Shown here piece after piece: positions 53,721 through 61,586 of a stretch of 64,000 nt of DNA. The stretch covers positions 2,232,001 through 2,296,000 of the forward strand of contig NZ_CP051514.1 in NCBI RefSeq assembly GCF_012689525.1. The letters run 5' to 3'. The stretch's first letter is position 1. The number at the start of each line of letters is the position of its first letter. The stretch is from Paraburkholderia aromaticivorans (GTDB lineage Bacteria; Pseudomonadota; Gammaproteobacteria; Burkholderiales; Burkholderiaceae). The notes below the pieces were generated by a model that saw only the letters and a program-made list of their open reading frames with translations, made no database searches and was not told the DNA's origin. Position numbers and translations under genes: made by a program.

Positions 53721-54674
53721 GCAAGTCCACTCCCTTATTCGCAAACCTGCGATACCTTTCGGCCGCGTCGCGCTGCCTTTCGACCCGCACGCCGAGCAGG
53801 TCTGGGAAGAACCTCTTTCGCTCACCTCTTCGAATGTGGCACCGTGCGCAATCGCTTTGTAGCGGAGCTTGTCTCGGAAGGACGACCAGGACGCGTCATA
53901 GACGCTCTTTGCCATCCTGGTTCTGGCGAGTCTGACGGCCGACACGTTGCCGACAGCAATGTAATCAAACCGGCGCACGATATCGAGTGCGAGCTTGTGC
54001 TGAAAATCGGCCCGAGCATTCGCAACCTTGGCGTGGCGCTTCGCGATGTGCCGTTTGTGCTTGCGGGCGCGCTGCACCTTCGCAAGCTTTCCGGCTGCAC
54101 GGCGACCAAACCGGTCATTGGGAGTTTTCTCGCCGTTGGACAGGGCGGCGAAGTCATGCAGCCCAAGGTCGATGCCCACACCGCTATCGATCTGGCGTGG
54201 GGGGACATCGGTGAGCTCCACCGCGATATTGAGGAACCAGTTGCCGCGCGCGTCCTGCGCGAAGCAGGTTCCGTCCTTGATCTTGCCATCGGGCAAAGGG
54301 CGGCTGCTGAACACGCGAAATGTATTGCCCGCAAACCGGAAAGCCTCGCCCTCGCGCTTAAGGTCGCGTCCCTTAAGTGGTACCCACCCGAGGGTTTTGC
54401 GGCCGCGATAGCGCAGGTACGGCCGCCTATGCTGGCTGCGCGACTTCGCATACTGCTCGCACGTCGCGTTGACCGTGCCCGAGTGGATGCCGAGTTCCTT
54501 GCTACTGCCGGTCGTCAGCACGTTGAGGTCGAAGCCTGTTGGCCACTTCCTGCCCCACTTGAGCGCGTGTTTCTGCGTGTCGTTGCAGAAATTCCAGACG
54601 TAATTCACCGCGCGGCTTTGCTGGGTCAGCAAGCCGTTCAGCGATTTCACCCGGTAGCGGTAAACACGAATCAT
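53622..54674 (-). CDS. tnpB: TnpB RNA-guided nuclease
   Basis: The 350-residue protein begins MIRVYRYRVKSLNGLLTQQS at 54674. An upstream in-frame Met at 54758 lies in the left end and is less likely. RuvC-I is GVGIDLGLHDFAALSNGE with its Asp. The usual RuvC-II Glu site reads FDYIAVGNVSAVRL, with Gly where Glu is common. A Glu is present in VSERGSSQTCSACG, the place of the rearranged Glu of some TnpB/Fanzor-related proteins. The zinc-ribbon is CSAC/CCSC, and RuvC-III HDRDTNAALNIL has the last Asp. No stop or frameshift was found. Confidence 0.9.
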   Translation of the reverse strand: MIRVYRYRVKSLNGLLTQQSRAVNYVWNFCNDTQKHALKWGRKWPTGFDLNVLTTGSSKELGIHSGTVNATCEQYAKSRSQHRRPYLRYRGRKTLGWVPLKGRDLKREGEAFRFAGNTFRVFSSRPLPDGKIKDGTCFAQDARGNWFLNIAVELTDVPPRQIDSGVGIDLGLHDFAALSNGEKTPNDRFGRRAAGKLAKVQRARKHKRHIAKRHAKVANARADFQHKLALDIVRRFDYIAVGNVSAVRLARTRMAKSVYDASWSSFRDKLRYKAIAHGATFEEVSERGSSQTCSACGSKGSATRPKGIAGLRIREWTCCSCGVVHDRDTNAALNILRSGRRAPVVGIPVL

Positions 54675-54763
54675 GCCGTCTATTTTAACGTCAGAATGCC
54701 GCCTGCCGGCGGCGCCCCGTTCACTCCCCGTCCTGAAGGGCGGGATTTCTCGGAGCAAATCTG

Positions 54764-56053
54764 ATGAGCACGCCCAACGATCAGAAAGGCTCGTTCTTCA
54801 AAGGGAAGACCCCGCGCAACGCGATCCTGGGGGTTGGCTTGATCGCGGCCGTCGTGACAGGCGGTCTCGCCATTTACTACGAGGCCAGACAGGACGCGGA
54901 AGCACAAGCCGATGCAGCGGCCAGGAAAACGAAGCAGGAACAGTTCAGCCGCAAACAGGACAACGGCAATCAGGATTTCAATTCCATTATCAATCAGCAG
55001 CAGTCGGCCGCTGATCTGAAGGCACAGAATGCGCAACGCGCTCGCCCAGCAAACACCAATACGCCGAGCGCAGACAGTTTCGTCGATCCGGCAAATGGCA
55101 GTCGCGGTAACAGAACCGTGAGCCCGGGTGGCGATCAGGACGGCATCTATTCGGCCGGCGTGTTCAAGGGCGGTGGTCATCAGATCCAGGGCAAGCTCGG
55201 CACCAACGGCGCTGCCGGTCTCGCTGGCAATCTTCCGGCGCTCGGCGGGGGAGGGGGCGTGCCGACGCCACAGGACATGATGGCAGCGCGGGCGACGGCA
55301 GGCCGCAGTGCCCAGGAGGCGATAGCAGCGGTGCAGAGCCAGCTACAGGGGGCCCGGGACCAGGCAGGCGCTGGCAGTTCAGCTGCTTCGCAGCAAAGCG
55401 ATCTGGGATTCCTGCGCACAGCAAAAACGAGTTCGCAGAGCGGCGCGGGCTTCTCAACGGCAACCTTCGTCGGTCAGGAAAGAAGCTGCTCGCTCGCACC
55501 TCCGAATCACATTCCAGTCCTGACGATGGAGAAGCTGAATTCCGACCGTCCCGGCACCGCGTCGCTGCTCGTCACCGAAGACGTGTACGACAGCGTGGCC
55601 GGAACGTGCCTGATGATTCCCAAGGGCTCAAAAATCGTAGCGCCTTACTCGTCGGATATTCGTGTCGGTGCGGAGAGCATCATGATCGCGGGCACCGAAT
55701 TGCGCCTGCCCAACGGGAAGGAAGTGCCGTTGAACGGGGCCGCCGGTGCGGATCAGGACGGCGAAGCCGGGCTCTCTGGAGACGTCAACAACCATTTCTT
55801 CAAGATTTTCGGCGCATCATTCCTGACCGCCATTCTGCTGGGCGCCTTTGACAAGAGCTCGACCGTCTCATCGACAGCGACTCCCTACGGTGTCACGCAG
55901 GTCGGCGATACGGCGGGGCAGGTTGCGGCGCAAACATCGCAGTCGATTCTCTCGCGCTACCAGAGCATTCCGCCGACGATCACCGTCGAGCCGGGCACGC
56001 GCTTCATGATCAAGGTGAACCAGAACATTCACCTGGAGCCGTACCATGGCTAG
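54764..56053 (+). CDS. VirB10/TrbI-like core-complex protein
   Basis: The 429-residue protein spans the envelope: cytoplasmic N terminus, a membrane helix at ~19-39 (ILGVGLIAAVVTGGLAIYY), a Gln/Ala-rich periplasmic linker and the C-terminal TrbI/VirB10 beta-barrel domain. The last shows SLLVTEDVYDSVAGTCLMIP, KGSKIVAPYSSDIRVG, GTELRLPNGKEVPL and a terminal VEPGTRFMIKVNQN. GGAG lies 9 nt before the ATG, just at the border of the TnpB element. So it can be translated separately. Its stop overlaps the next gene by 8 bp. Confidence 0.92.
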   Translation: MSTPNDQKGSFFKGKTPRNAILGVGLIAAVVTGGLAIYYEARQDAEAQADAAARKTKQEQFSRKQDNGNQDFNSIINQQQSAADLKAQNAQRARPANTNTPSADSFVDPANGSRGNRTVSPGGDQDGIYSAGVFKGGGHQIQGKLGTNGAAGLAGNLPALGGGGGVPTPQDMMAARATAGRSAQEAIAAVQSQLQGARDQAGAGSSAASQQSDLGFLRTAKTSSQSGAGFSTATFVGQERSCSLAPPNHIPVLTMEKLNSDRPGTASLLVTEDVYDSVAGTCLMIPKGSKIVAPYSSDIRVGAESIMIAGTELRLPNGKEVPLNGAAGADQDGEAGLSGDVNNHFFKIFGASFLTAILLGAFDKSSTVSSTATPYGVTQVGDTAGQVAAQTSQSILSRYQSIPPTITVEPGTRFMIKVNQNIHLEPYHG

Positions 56054-56867
56054 GCTCGCCGCACTAACCCTCGCGTTGGCGGGCATTGGGGCGACTGCCG
56101 CAGCGTCGGCAGGAACCGGACCGGTGATCCAGGACATCATCAGCCCCGACTCTATCGTCCTCGTCAAGGACGGGACCAGGGCGATCACGCCGCTCACCGG
56201 CAAGCCCGTGTACTTCTGCGGGATGCGTAGCTTTAAGGACTGGGCACGGCCTCTTCTCGGGCAGGCGGTCTACGCCGACAAGTCCGGCAAGCTGACCGTG
56301 GTGATCGACTCGAGGCCAGTCGAGCTCGAGAAGCTGCTCGTCAGCGCCGGCTGGCTCCTGCCGGGCACTCTGGGCGACGACGCGCAGGCCGCGATCACCG
56401 AACATCGCGGCGGCTGGAACTGTGCGGGCAATCAGGCCGCTTTCGATCTTTTGCACGGCACGGTCGACCCGAAGGTGCTCGCCGGAATCGCGATGAACGA
56501 GTCGAACTACGCCGGTCGCCCCTGGCCATGGACGCTCAACGTTGCAGGTCGCAGCTATTTCTTCAAGTCGCGCGAAGGGGCATATCGCGCGATCACTTAC
56601 CTGCTGTCGCAGGATCGTTGTGATTTCGATGTTGGGCTTATGCAGGTGAACTGGTGTTACCACCACCAGCGGTTCGTCTCGCCCTGGGATGCGCTGAAGC
56701 CGAGCTCAAACATTCAGGTTGCCGAATCGATTCTCAACGAGTACTACCGCAAGACCCATTCTGTCGCGCAGGCGGTGGCTTATTACCACAGCGCCAACCC
56801 TGAACCTGGCCGTGAATACCTTGCCCGGTTCGTTCAACACCTTGATCAACTGGAGGCTGGCTCGTGA
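56046..56867 (+). CDS. Lytic transglycosylase with an N-terminal SNase-like domain
   Basis: The 273-residue exported protein has a signal peptide (LAALTLALAGIGATAAASAG). Residues ~30-115 (PDSIVLVKDGTRAITPLTGK, VVIDSRPVELEKLLVSAGWL) resemble a degenerate staphylococcal-nuclease-like OB fold with no catalytic Arg/Glu set visible. The C-terminal half is a SLT lysozyme domain: catalytic Glu in GIAMNESNYAG and DVGLMQVNW. It would open peptidoglycan for machine assembly. It overlaps virB10 by 8 bp. The N-terminal domain's role is unclear; it may bind nucleic acid, wall or another subunit. Confidence 0.75.
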   Translation: MARLAALTLALAGIGATAAASAGTGPVIQDIISPDSIVLVKDGTRAITPLTGKPVYFCGMRSFKDWARPLLGQAVYADKSGKLTVVIDSRPVELEKLLVSAGWLLPGTLGDDAQAAITEHRGGWNCAGNQAAFDLLHGTVDPKVLAGIAMNESNYAGRPWPWTLNVAGRSYFFKSREGAYRAITYLLSQDRCDFDVGLMQVNWCYHHQRFVSPWDALKPSSNIQVAESILNEYYRKTHSVAQAVAYYHSANPEPGREYLARFVQHLDQLEAGS

Positions 56868-58108
56868 TGCGAATTGCCAGAAACGTCGCCATCGCTTGCG
56901 CGTGCATGGCGGGTGCGTTATGCCACGCGGCCAATACCGATCCATTCGACTTCGATTACTCGATTATTGGCTCGAACGCAGACCGTCCGGAATCGGTCTT
57001 TAACGACGGCTCGCAAACCTTCATCCAGCCCCGAAGCGACCAGAGCATTACCACTGACGGCGGTCACGTCGAAGGCCCTTACGTCGTGATCGACGGCACG
57101 CCCGATACGATCGAGTTCAGGGTCAATAACCGGCCAGCGAGCGCCCACTGGAAGAGCGCGAACTCGTTCATCGGTGGGCCGTCGTCGCCGTCGCAATTCC
57201 GCGGCGATCAATCGGCCGGTTTCGCTGGCTTTAGTGATCATCTCGTCATTGTCGGGCAGGTCTCCGCGATCGAACCGGTGCGCGGTATCAGCAGCACCAT
57301 GACCATTAGCAGTCTTGTCAGGGCACTGGTGCCGCAAGGCTGGAGCGGTTCGGCCGAGAAGGATATCGACCTGACGAACCAGGTGGCCTTCACGACGCAG
57401 GACGGCGAAAGCTGGATGCAGGCGCTGGATCGCCTCATGAACCGGGACGGGCTTTTCGCGTCAGTCGATTTTTCGAGCCACCATGTGCGCCTCGAACGAT
57501 CGGCGCCCAAGTCGATCGCGGTTGCCTATGCGCCGAACACCTCGGAATCCGGGCCGGTCGCGTCGAGCCATTCGCCCGCTCCCCGGGAAGAGGTCAAAGG
57601 TTCGGCTAACTATCAGTCGCAACTGGTGAGCGTGTTTGGTGCTCAGGCGATCCGCGACGCGGACGACTCGCACATCCAGATCCGTTTCGCAACGAAGCCG
57701 ACGGGCGACGTGACTTTCCGGAATCTTGCCGGGGATTCCCTCCACCCCCACTGGGATCGCGACAGCAACGTCGTCACGATCGACCGGGCTCGCGTTCTCG
57801 TTGTCTCGGACGGAAAGAACAAGGTCGAGATCGGACGGCAGACCGGCGAGGTATTCGACTTTGAATCCAGTAACGGGGCGCATCTCCAGGCGGCGTTCGA
57901 GGCGGATGGTGCGACCTACTTCCGGTTCGCGCCCACGGTTATTCAGGCGTCGGTCACCGATGCAGGAGGGCAGGGCAAGGGCGAGCAAAGAGGCGCGCTG
58001 TACAGGTTCGACGGCACGGGCGACCACTTCGTTGCGACTGGGGACGGCGGGACCACGACGGTTACGCGTCACGCGGCAACCCACTTTTACGAAAGGACAC
58101 CGTCATGA
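56867..58108 (+). CDS. Hybrid envelope protein with VirB9-like and TcpQ-like modules
   Basis: The 413-residue periplasmic protein begins MRIARNVAIACACMAGALCH (ATG at 56867; GTG at 56864 also possible). Residues ~35-95 (RPESVFNDGSQTFIQPRSDQ, GPYVVIDGTPDTIEFRVNN) resemble the VirB9 C-terminal domain. Residues ~145-215 (LVRALVPQGWSGSAEKDIDL, SWMQALDRLMNRDGLFASVD) read like a TcpQ/PilL-type domain. Residues ~330-400 (FEADGATYFRFAPTV, GALYRFDGTGDHFVATGDGG) again resemble VirB9. Such a layout could tie a VirB9/10 core to a pilus secretin. It lies between two transglycosylase genes with 4-bp overlaps. The module calls come from pattern reading. Confidence 0.6.
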   Translation: MRIARNVAIACACMAGALCHAANTDPFDFDYSIIGSNADRPESVFNDGSQTFIQPRSDQSITTDGGHVEGPYVVIDGTPDTIEFRVNNRPASAHWKSANSFIGGPSSPSQFRGDQSAGFAGFSDHLVIVGQVSAIEPVRGISSTMTISSLVRALVPQGWSGSAEKDIDLTNQVAFTTQDGESWMQALDRLMNRDGLFASVDFSSHHVRLERSAPKSIAVAYAPNTSESGPVASSHSPAPREEVKGSANYQSQLVSVFGAQAIRDADDSHIQIRFATKPTGDVTFRNLAGDSLHPHWDRDSNVVTIDRARVLVVSDGKNKVEIGRQTGEVFDFESSNGAHLQAAFEADGATYFRFAPTVIQASVTDAGGQGKGEQRGALYRFDGTGDHFVATGDGGTTTVTRHAATHFYERTPS

Positions 58109-58572
58109 AGCGGATGTCGACTATCACGTTGTTTGTCGTTATAAGTACTACTTACGGAATACCGAGCGTTGCGCATGCCGACTGCCTTGATGAGGCAGCG
58201 GTCTACTTCGACCTTGATCCGGTGCTGCTGCACGCGATCGCCAGGCACGAATCGAACATGCGTCCTGACGCGGTGAACCGGAATCGCAACGGCAGCTTCG
58301 ACATCGGCCTCATGCAGATCAATTCGGTGTGGTTGCCCACACTGCAGGAAAAGGGCATTACGGCCGAATCGCTCAGGAATCCCTGCGTGAACGGTTATGT
58401 CGGCGCATGGATTCTCCGCTCGAACGTGGAACGTTTCGGGCAAACGTGGCAGGCAGTTGGCGCTTACAACGCGAGCTCTTCCGACAAGCAGTTGAAGTAC
58501 GCCAATTGCGTCTACAGCATCTGGACACGACTTCGAAACAGGGCTTTCGAACAACGAGCGAGCGAGCAATGA
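58105..58572 (+). CDS. VirB1/PilT-like lytic transglycosylase
   Basis: The 155-residue protein has a signal peptide (ending near SVAHA), then a SLT domain with catalytic Glu in IARHESNM, followed by SFDIGLMQINS and a later VGAYNASSSD. The type is found with VirB systems (VirB1) and as PilT in R64-like type IVb pilus loci. ATGA overlap with both neighbours shows tight coupling. It is the second muramidase of the operon. Confidence 0.9.
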   Translation: MKRMSTITLFVVISTTYGIPSVAHADCLDEAAVYFDLDPVLLHAIARHESNMRPDAVNRNRNGSFDIGLMQINSVWLPTLQEKGITAESLRNPCVNGYVGAWILRSNVERFGQTWQAVGAYNASSSDKQLKYANCVYSIWTRLRNRAFEQRASEQ

Positions 58573-59360
58573 AACATCACATCCGAACCACAATCTGCCA
58601 CGCTGCCTTCGGAGTCGCGGCGGTCATGGCCATCAGCGCACTCCCGGCGGCAAGCGCATACGCCGGCAATTCGGGCGTCTTCCAGCCGAATGACGATCAG
58701 TTCGGTGCAGGCTGGCAAGTGCTTCAGGCACCCACTGGTCCCGCACCGACTGCACCCGTTGCCGTTGCACCGATCGCTGCGCCCGCGGCGGTAGCAGCGC
58801 CGGTCGCCGACGAGCCCCCAAGGTACACGGCACAGGTCGAGCCGGGTAAGCCCGTCGGCGTGCCGAGCGCCTCGCAGCCCTCGAAGGGATCGACTCCGCT
58901 TGCCGCCGTGCCTGTCGCGCTTGTCGGGACGCCGAAGCCGCCCCAACCTGCGCCGGTTTCCCTTGTCGCAGCACTCGCGCCGGCTGTGATTCCCGCGGCT
59001 GACAAGTTGCCGACCGCGAACAGCCTGTCGAGCGGGGAAACGGTGATGGCTGTGGCGACCTCTGACGCAACGCCAGCCGCGTTGCCAGCCGCGGCGCCAG
59101 TCGGCCATACGTTCGACCTGCAGGCCGGAATTTCCCTCGAACAGCAGTTGCAGGCGTGGGCACACGACGCGGGCTGGACGCTGACGTGGAATCTGCCCGA
59201 CGACTGGATTGTCCCAGGCAACAAATCGTATGGCATTGACTTCGCTCTGGCCACAGAGCACGTGATCGAGCAGGCGGCAAACAACGGCGCGGATATCCGC
59301 GGTGACCTTTATCCCGACAACCGCTCGCTGGTTGTCCATCAGGCGGGCGCGTTCCGATGA
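58569..59360 (+). CDS. PilL/TcpQ-like periplasmic pilus-assembly protein
   Basis: The 263-residue product starts MKHHIRTTICHAAFGVAAVM with a signal peptide. A long Pro/Ala-rich linker (residues ~50-175) is followed by a C-terminal TcpQ domain: LQAGISLEQQLQAWAHDAGW, TLTWNLPDDWIVPGNKSYGI and NRSLVVHQAG. TcpQ-like proteins stabilise and localise the secretin in type IVb pili. It overlaps the secretin gene by 4 bp, as expected for such a partner. The upstream frame extension is not used. Confidence 0.8.
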   Translation: MKHHIRTTICHAAFGVAAVMAISALPAASAYAGNSGVFQPNDDQFGAGWQVLQAPTGPAPTAPVAVAPIAAPAAVAAPVADEPPRYTAQVEPGKPVGVPSASQPSKGSTPLAAVPVALVGTPKPPQPAPVSLVAALAPAVIPAADKLPTANSLSSGETVMAVATSDATPAALPAAAPVGHTFDLQAGISLEQQLQAWAHDAGWTLTWNLPDDWIVPGNKSYGIDFALATEHVIEQAANNGADIRGDLYPDNRSLVVHQAGAFR

Positions 59361-61078
59361 TTCATAGAAAGCAGATTTTCACGCCGACGCTTCGCGCGGG
59401 CGCATGTCTTCTGGCGATGGCCATGAACTTCGCCGGCTGCGCTGTTCCGACCATCCACCAGGAACAGACTGACATCGGCAAGGCGGCGGGTTCCGCGGCT
59501 GATACGGCGGCCCCGGTCGGTCCAGTGTTCCAGGTTCACGACGGTTCGTGGCTACTCGGCGAGAAGATCCAGGCCAGCAAGCCCCAGCCGGAGATTTACA
59601 ACCGGATCGTGGATTTCAATTCGGGTAGCTCATCGCCGACACTCTCAGACATCGTCTCGTACCTGTCGGAAGTCGTCCACGTTCGCGCCGAAGTCGATTC
59701 GTCGGCAACCAGTATGGCTGCGGCTACGCCGGGGCCACTCCCGGCCGCGCCGATGGCGATCAATCTGACTCAGCGGTCGGCGGGGCACATACCGGACCTC
59801 CCAGCAGGCCTTGCTACCAGTTTCGCCGGTGGCACAGGTTTGGCCGCCGGCGGGCCGTCGGGCGGCCCAATCCGCTATCACGGCCAGCTGCGCGGTTTCC
59901 TCAACGTGGTGGATGGCCGCTTCGGTGTGTGGTCGCACTACGTCGATGGAACGGTGAGCTTTTACAGGACCGAGACGCGTACCTTCACGATCGGCAGTCT
60001 GCCCGACCAGTCCTCGATGTCAGGCTCTATCTCGACGAGTGATTCGAGCAGTGGATCGGGTTCTGAGTCTTTGGGTAGTTCAGGCTCCATCACGCCGGCC
60101 GCGTCACCGGGCGGCATCGGCGGCGGCTCGGGTGGTAGCTCGGGCGGAAGCAGCGGACAGCAGATGAGCCTCGCCGTCGGTGTGAGCCCGTGGGCAAGCC
60201 TGAAGGATACGGCACAGTCCATCGCGGGTCAGGGCGCTCAGGTCACGGTGGATCCGAACCTTGGCACGCTAACAGTCACCGGATCGCCCCCGCAATGCGA
60301 TCGCGTCGAAGCGCTGACGAACAACCTCGCTGCCATGTTCGGCAAGCAGGTGGCCATCGATGTCCACGTGTACGAAGTCCGCACCACGGGCGAGGAAAAT
60401 TACGGTATTGACCTCGCGCTCGCGCTGAAGACGAAATCCGGTCACACAAGCGCGGGCTCGTCGACCGTCTCCATCCCGACGGTATCGAGTTCAGCGACGC
60501 CGATGACATTCGGCGCCACGATCCTGCAAGGTCCTTTCGCTGGCACCGGCGCGACGATCCAGGCACTGTCCACGATGGGCGCTGTCTCGGAAGTCGTGTC
60601 GCGCTCGGGCATCACGCAGAACGGCAAGGTGCTGGCCCTGCAATCGGCGCAGTCCGTTGGCTACGTTTCTTCGTCTACGACGACCCAAACCGCCTCGGTT
60701 GGTAGTTCAACCGCGATCTCAACGAGCACGCTGGTGCCTGGCTTCACGAGTTCGTTCCTGCCGAAGGTGGTCAACGGTCGCATCCTGATGGCGTTCGACA
60801 TGACGCTCTCGGACCTGCTGAGCCTGCAAACCTTCACATCGGGCACTGGAACGGGGCAGTCCAGCGTGGAGCTGCCGACGATGCAGATGGCTCGCTTCGA
60901 ACAGTCCGTGACGCTGAAACCGGGCGAAACGCTGGTGTTGACGGGCATGCGTCAACAGTCGGCTTCTTCTACCAACAACGGTGTCGGTGTTCCTCAGAAC
61001 TTTCTGCTCGGCGGTGGTCTGGATGCGTCGCACCAGCAGACCATCCTCGCCGTAGTCATCACCGCGCGCATTCTTTAA
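59357..61078 (+). CDS. pilN: PilN-type secretin lipoprotein (type IVb pilus outer-membrane channel)
   Basis: The 573-residue outer-membrane secretin has a lipobox MAMNFAGCAVP. A Gly/Ser-rich insertion (SSGSGSESLGSSGS, GGSGGSSGGSSG) lies at about 225-270. An N1-like domain follows (VDPNLGTLTVTGSPPQCDRV) and then the C-terminal secretin domain: VAIDVHVYEVRTTGEENYGI, TLKPGETLVLTGMRQQ and GLDASHQQTILAVVITARI. This fits R64 PilN/BfpB, which form the pilus pore. It overlaps the pilL-like gene and is followed after 13 bp by pilP. Confidence 0.92.
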   Translation: MIHRKQIFTPTLRAGACLLAMAMNFAGCAVPTIHQEQTDIGKAAGSAADTAAPVGPVFQVHDGSWLLGEKIQASKPQPEIYNRIVDFNSGSSSPTLSDIVSYLSEVVHVRAEVDSSATSMAAATPGPLPAAPMAINLTQRSAGHIPDLPAGLATSFAGGTGLAAGGPSGGPIRYHGQLRGFLNVVDGRFGVWSHYVDGTVSFYRTETRTFTIGSLPDQSSMSGSISTSDSSSGSGSESLGSSGSITPAASPGGIGGGSGGSSGGSSGQQMSLAVGVSPWASLKDTAQSIAGQGAQVTVDPNLGTLTVTGSPPQCDRVEALTNNLAAMFGKQVAIDVHVYEVRTTGEENYGIDLALALKTKSGHTSAGSSTVSIPTVSSSATPMTFGATILQGPFAGTGATIQALSTMGAVSEVVSRSGITQNGKVLALQSAQSVGYVSSSTTTQTASVGSSTAISTSTLVPGFTSSFLPKVVNGRILMAFDMTLSDLLSLQTFTSGTGTGQSSVELPTMQMARFEQSVTLKPGETLVLTGMRQQSASSTNNGVGVPQNFLLGGGLDASHQQTILAVVITARIL

Positions 61079-61091
61079 GGGGAACAGCGTC

Positions 61092-61583
61092 ATGAACACT
61101 TACCAAAGAACAATCGCGATCGCGCTTGCGACGCTTGTCTCTGGAGGGGCGCTGGCGGCTTCCCCCAGCGCGACACCGGGCTCGATGTCGACGGCACCCG
61201 TGCCTGTGTCTGAAATTCCGGAACTCCTGGCCAATGAGCAGGCGCAGACGCCACTACTGATTGCGAAAGCGACGAACGCAAAGCTTCGCGCCGATATCAA
61301 GCAGCTGGAACAAGGTCCGAATGCAGCGGGTGGGACGGCGCCGGCCGCCGGCCTGACGAGCCTGATCCAGCCACTCGCGAAGTCGCGCAAGGACCCAGGG
61401 GACGTTGCCCTCGTATCAGTTGGCGGTGCTGACGGTTCGTACCGTGCGTACCTTAGCGTGGACGGCCGTACCGTCATCGCCGAAGTTGGTGACACGATTG
61501 ACAACGGCTGGAAAGTCCTGGCGATCGGCAGCTCCAGCGTCCGGCTTTCGAACGGCAAGCAACAGCGTACGCTGAGGATTTGA
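61092..61583 (+). CDS. pilP: PilP-like type IVb pilus biogenesis protein
   Basis: The 163-residue protein has a signal peptide (IALATLVSGGALAASPS), a helical linker and a C-terminal beta domain, GSYRAYLSVDGRTVIAEVGD then GWKVLAIGSSSVRLSNGKQQ, which matches the PilP/PilP-type type IV pilus inner-membrane-complex module. It would link the secretin to PilO. It follows the secretin by 13 bp and precedes pilO by 3 bp. Confidence 0.85.
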   Translation: MNTYQRTIAIALATLVSGGALAASPSATPGSMSTAPVPVSEIPELLANEQAQTPLLIAKATNAKLRADIKQLEQGPNAAGGTAPAAGLTSLIQPLAKSRKDPGDVALVSVGGADGSYRAYLSVDGRTVIAEVGDTIDNGWKVLAIGSSSVRLSNGKQQRTLRI

Positions 61584-61586
61584 TCA

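Larger units (their letters stand above)
53602..54757 (-). mobile_element. TnpB-only IS605-type (IS1341 group) element inside the operon
   Basis: The element lies between virB9 and virB10, on the minus strand, and contains tnpB without tnpA. Its likely right end, on the minus strand, is GACGTCAA at 53602, after a hairpin CCCCGACC/GGACGGGG (53615-53634). Its left end near 54757 has a similar hairpin with CCCCGTCC and GGGCGGG (54726-54744). Exact ends are not proven. The Shine-Dalgarno of virB10 (GGAG, 54752-54755) abuts or belongs to it. Confidence 0.75.

Noticed and set aside
53700..54764. A 354-codon plus-strand frame covering tnpB that could have been a T4SS gene
   Set aside because: The minus strand encodes TnpB with RuvC and zinc-ribbon motifs; the plus frame has none.
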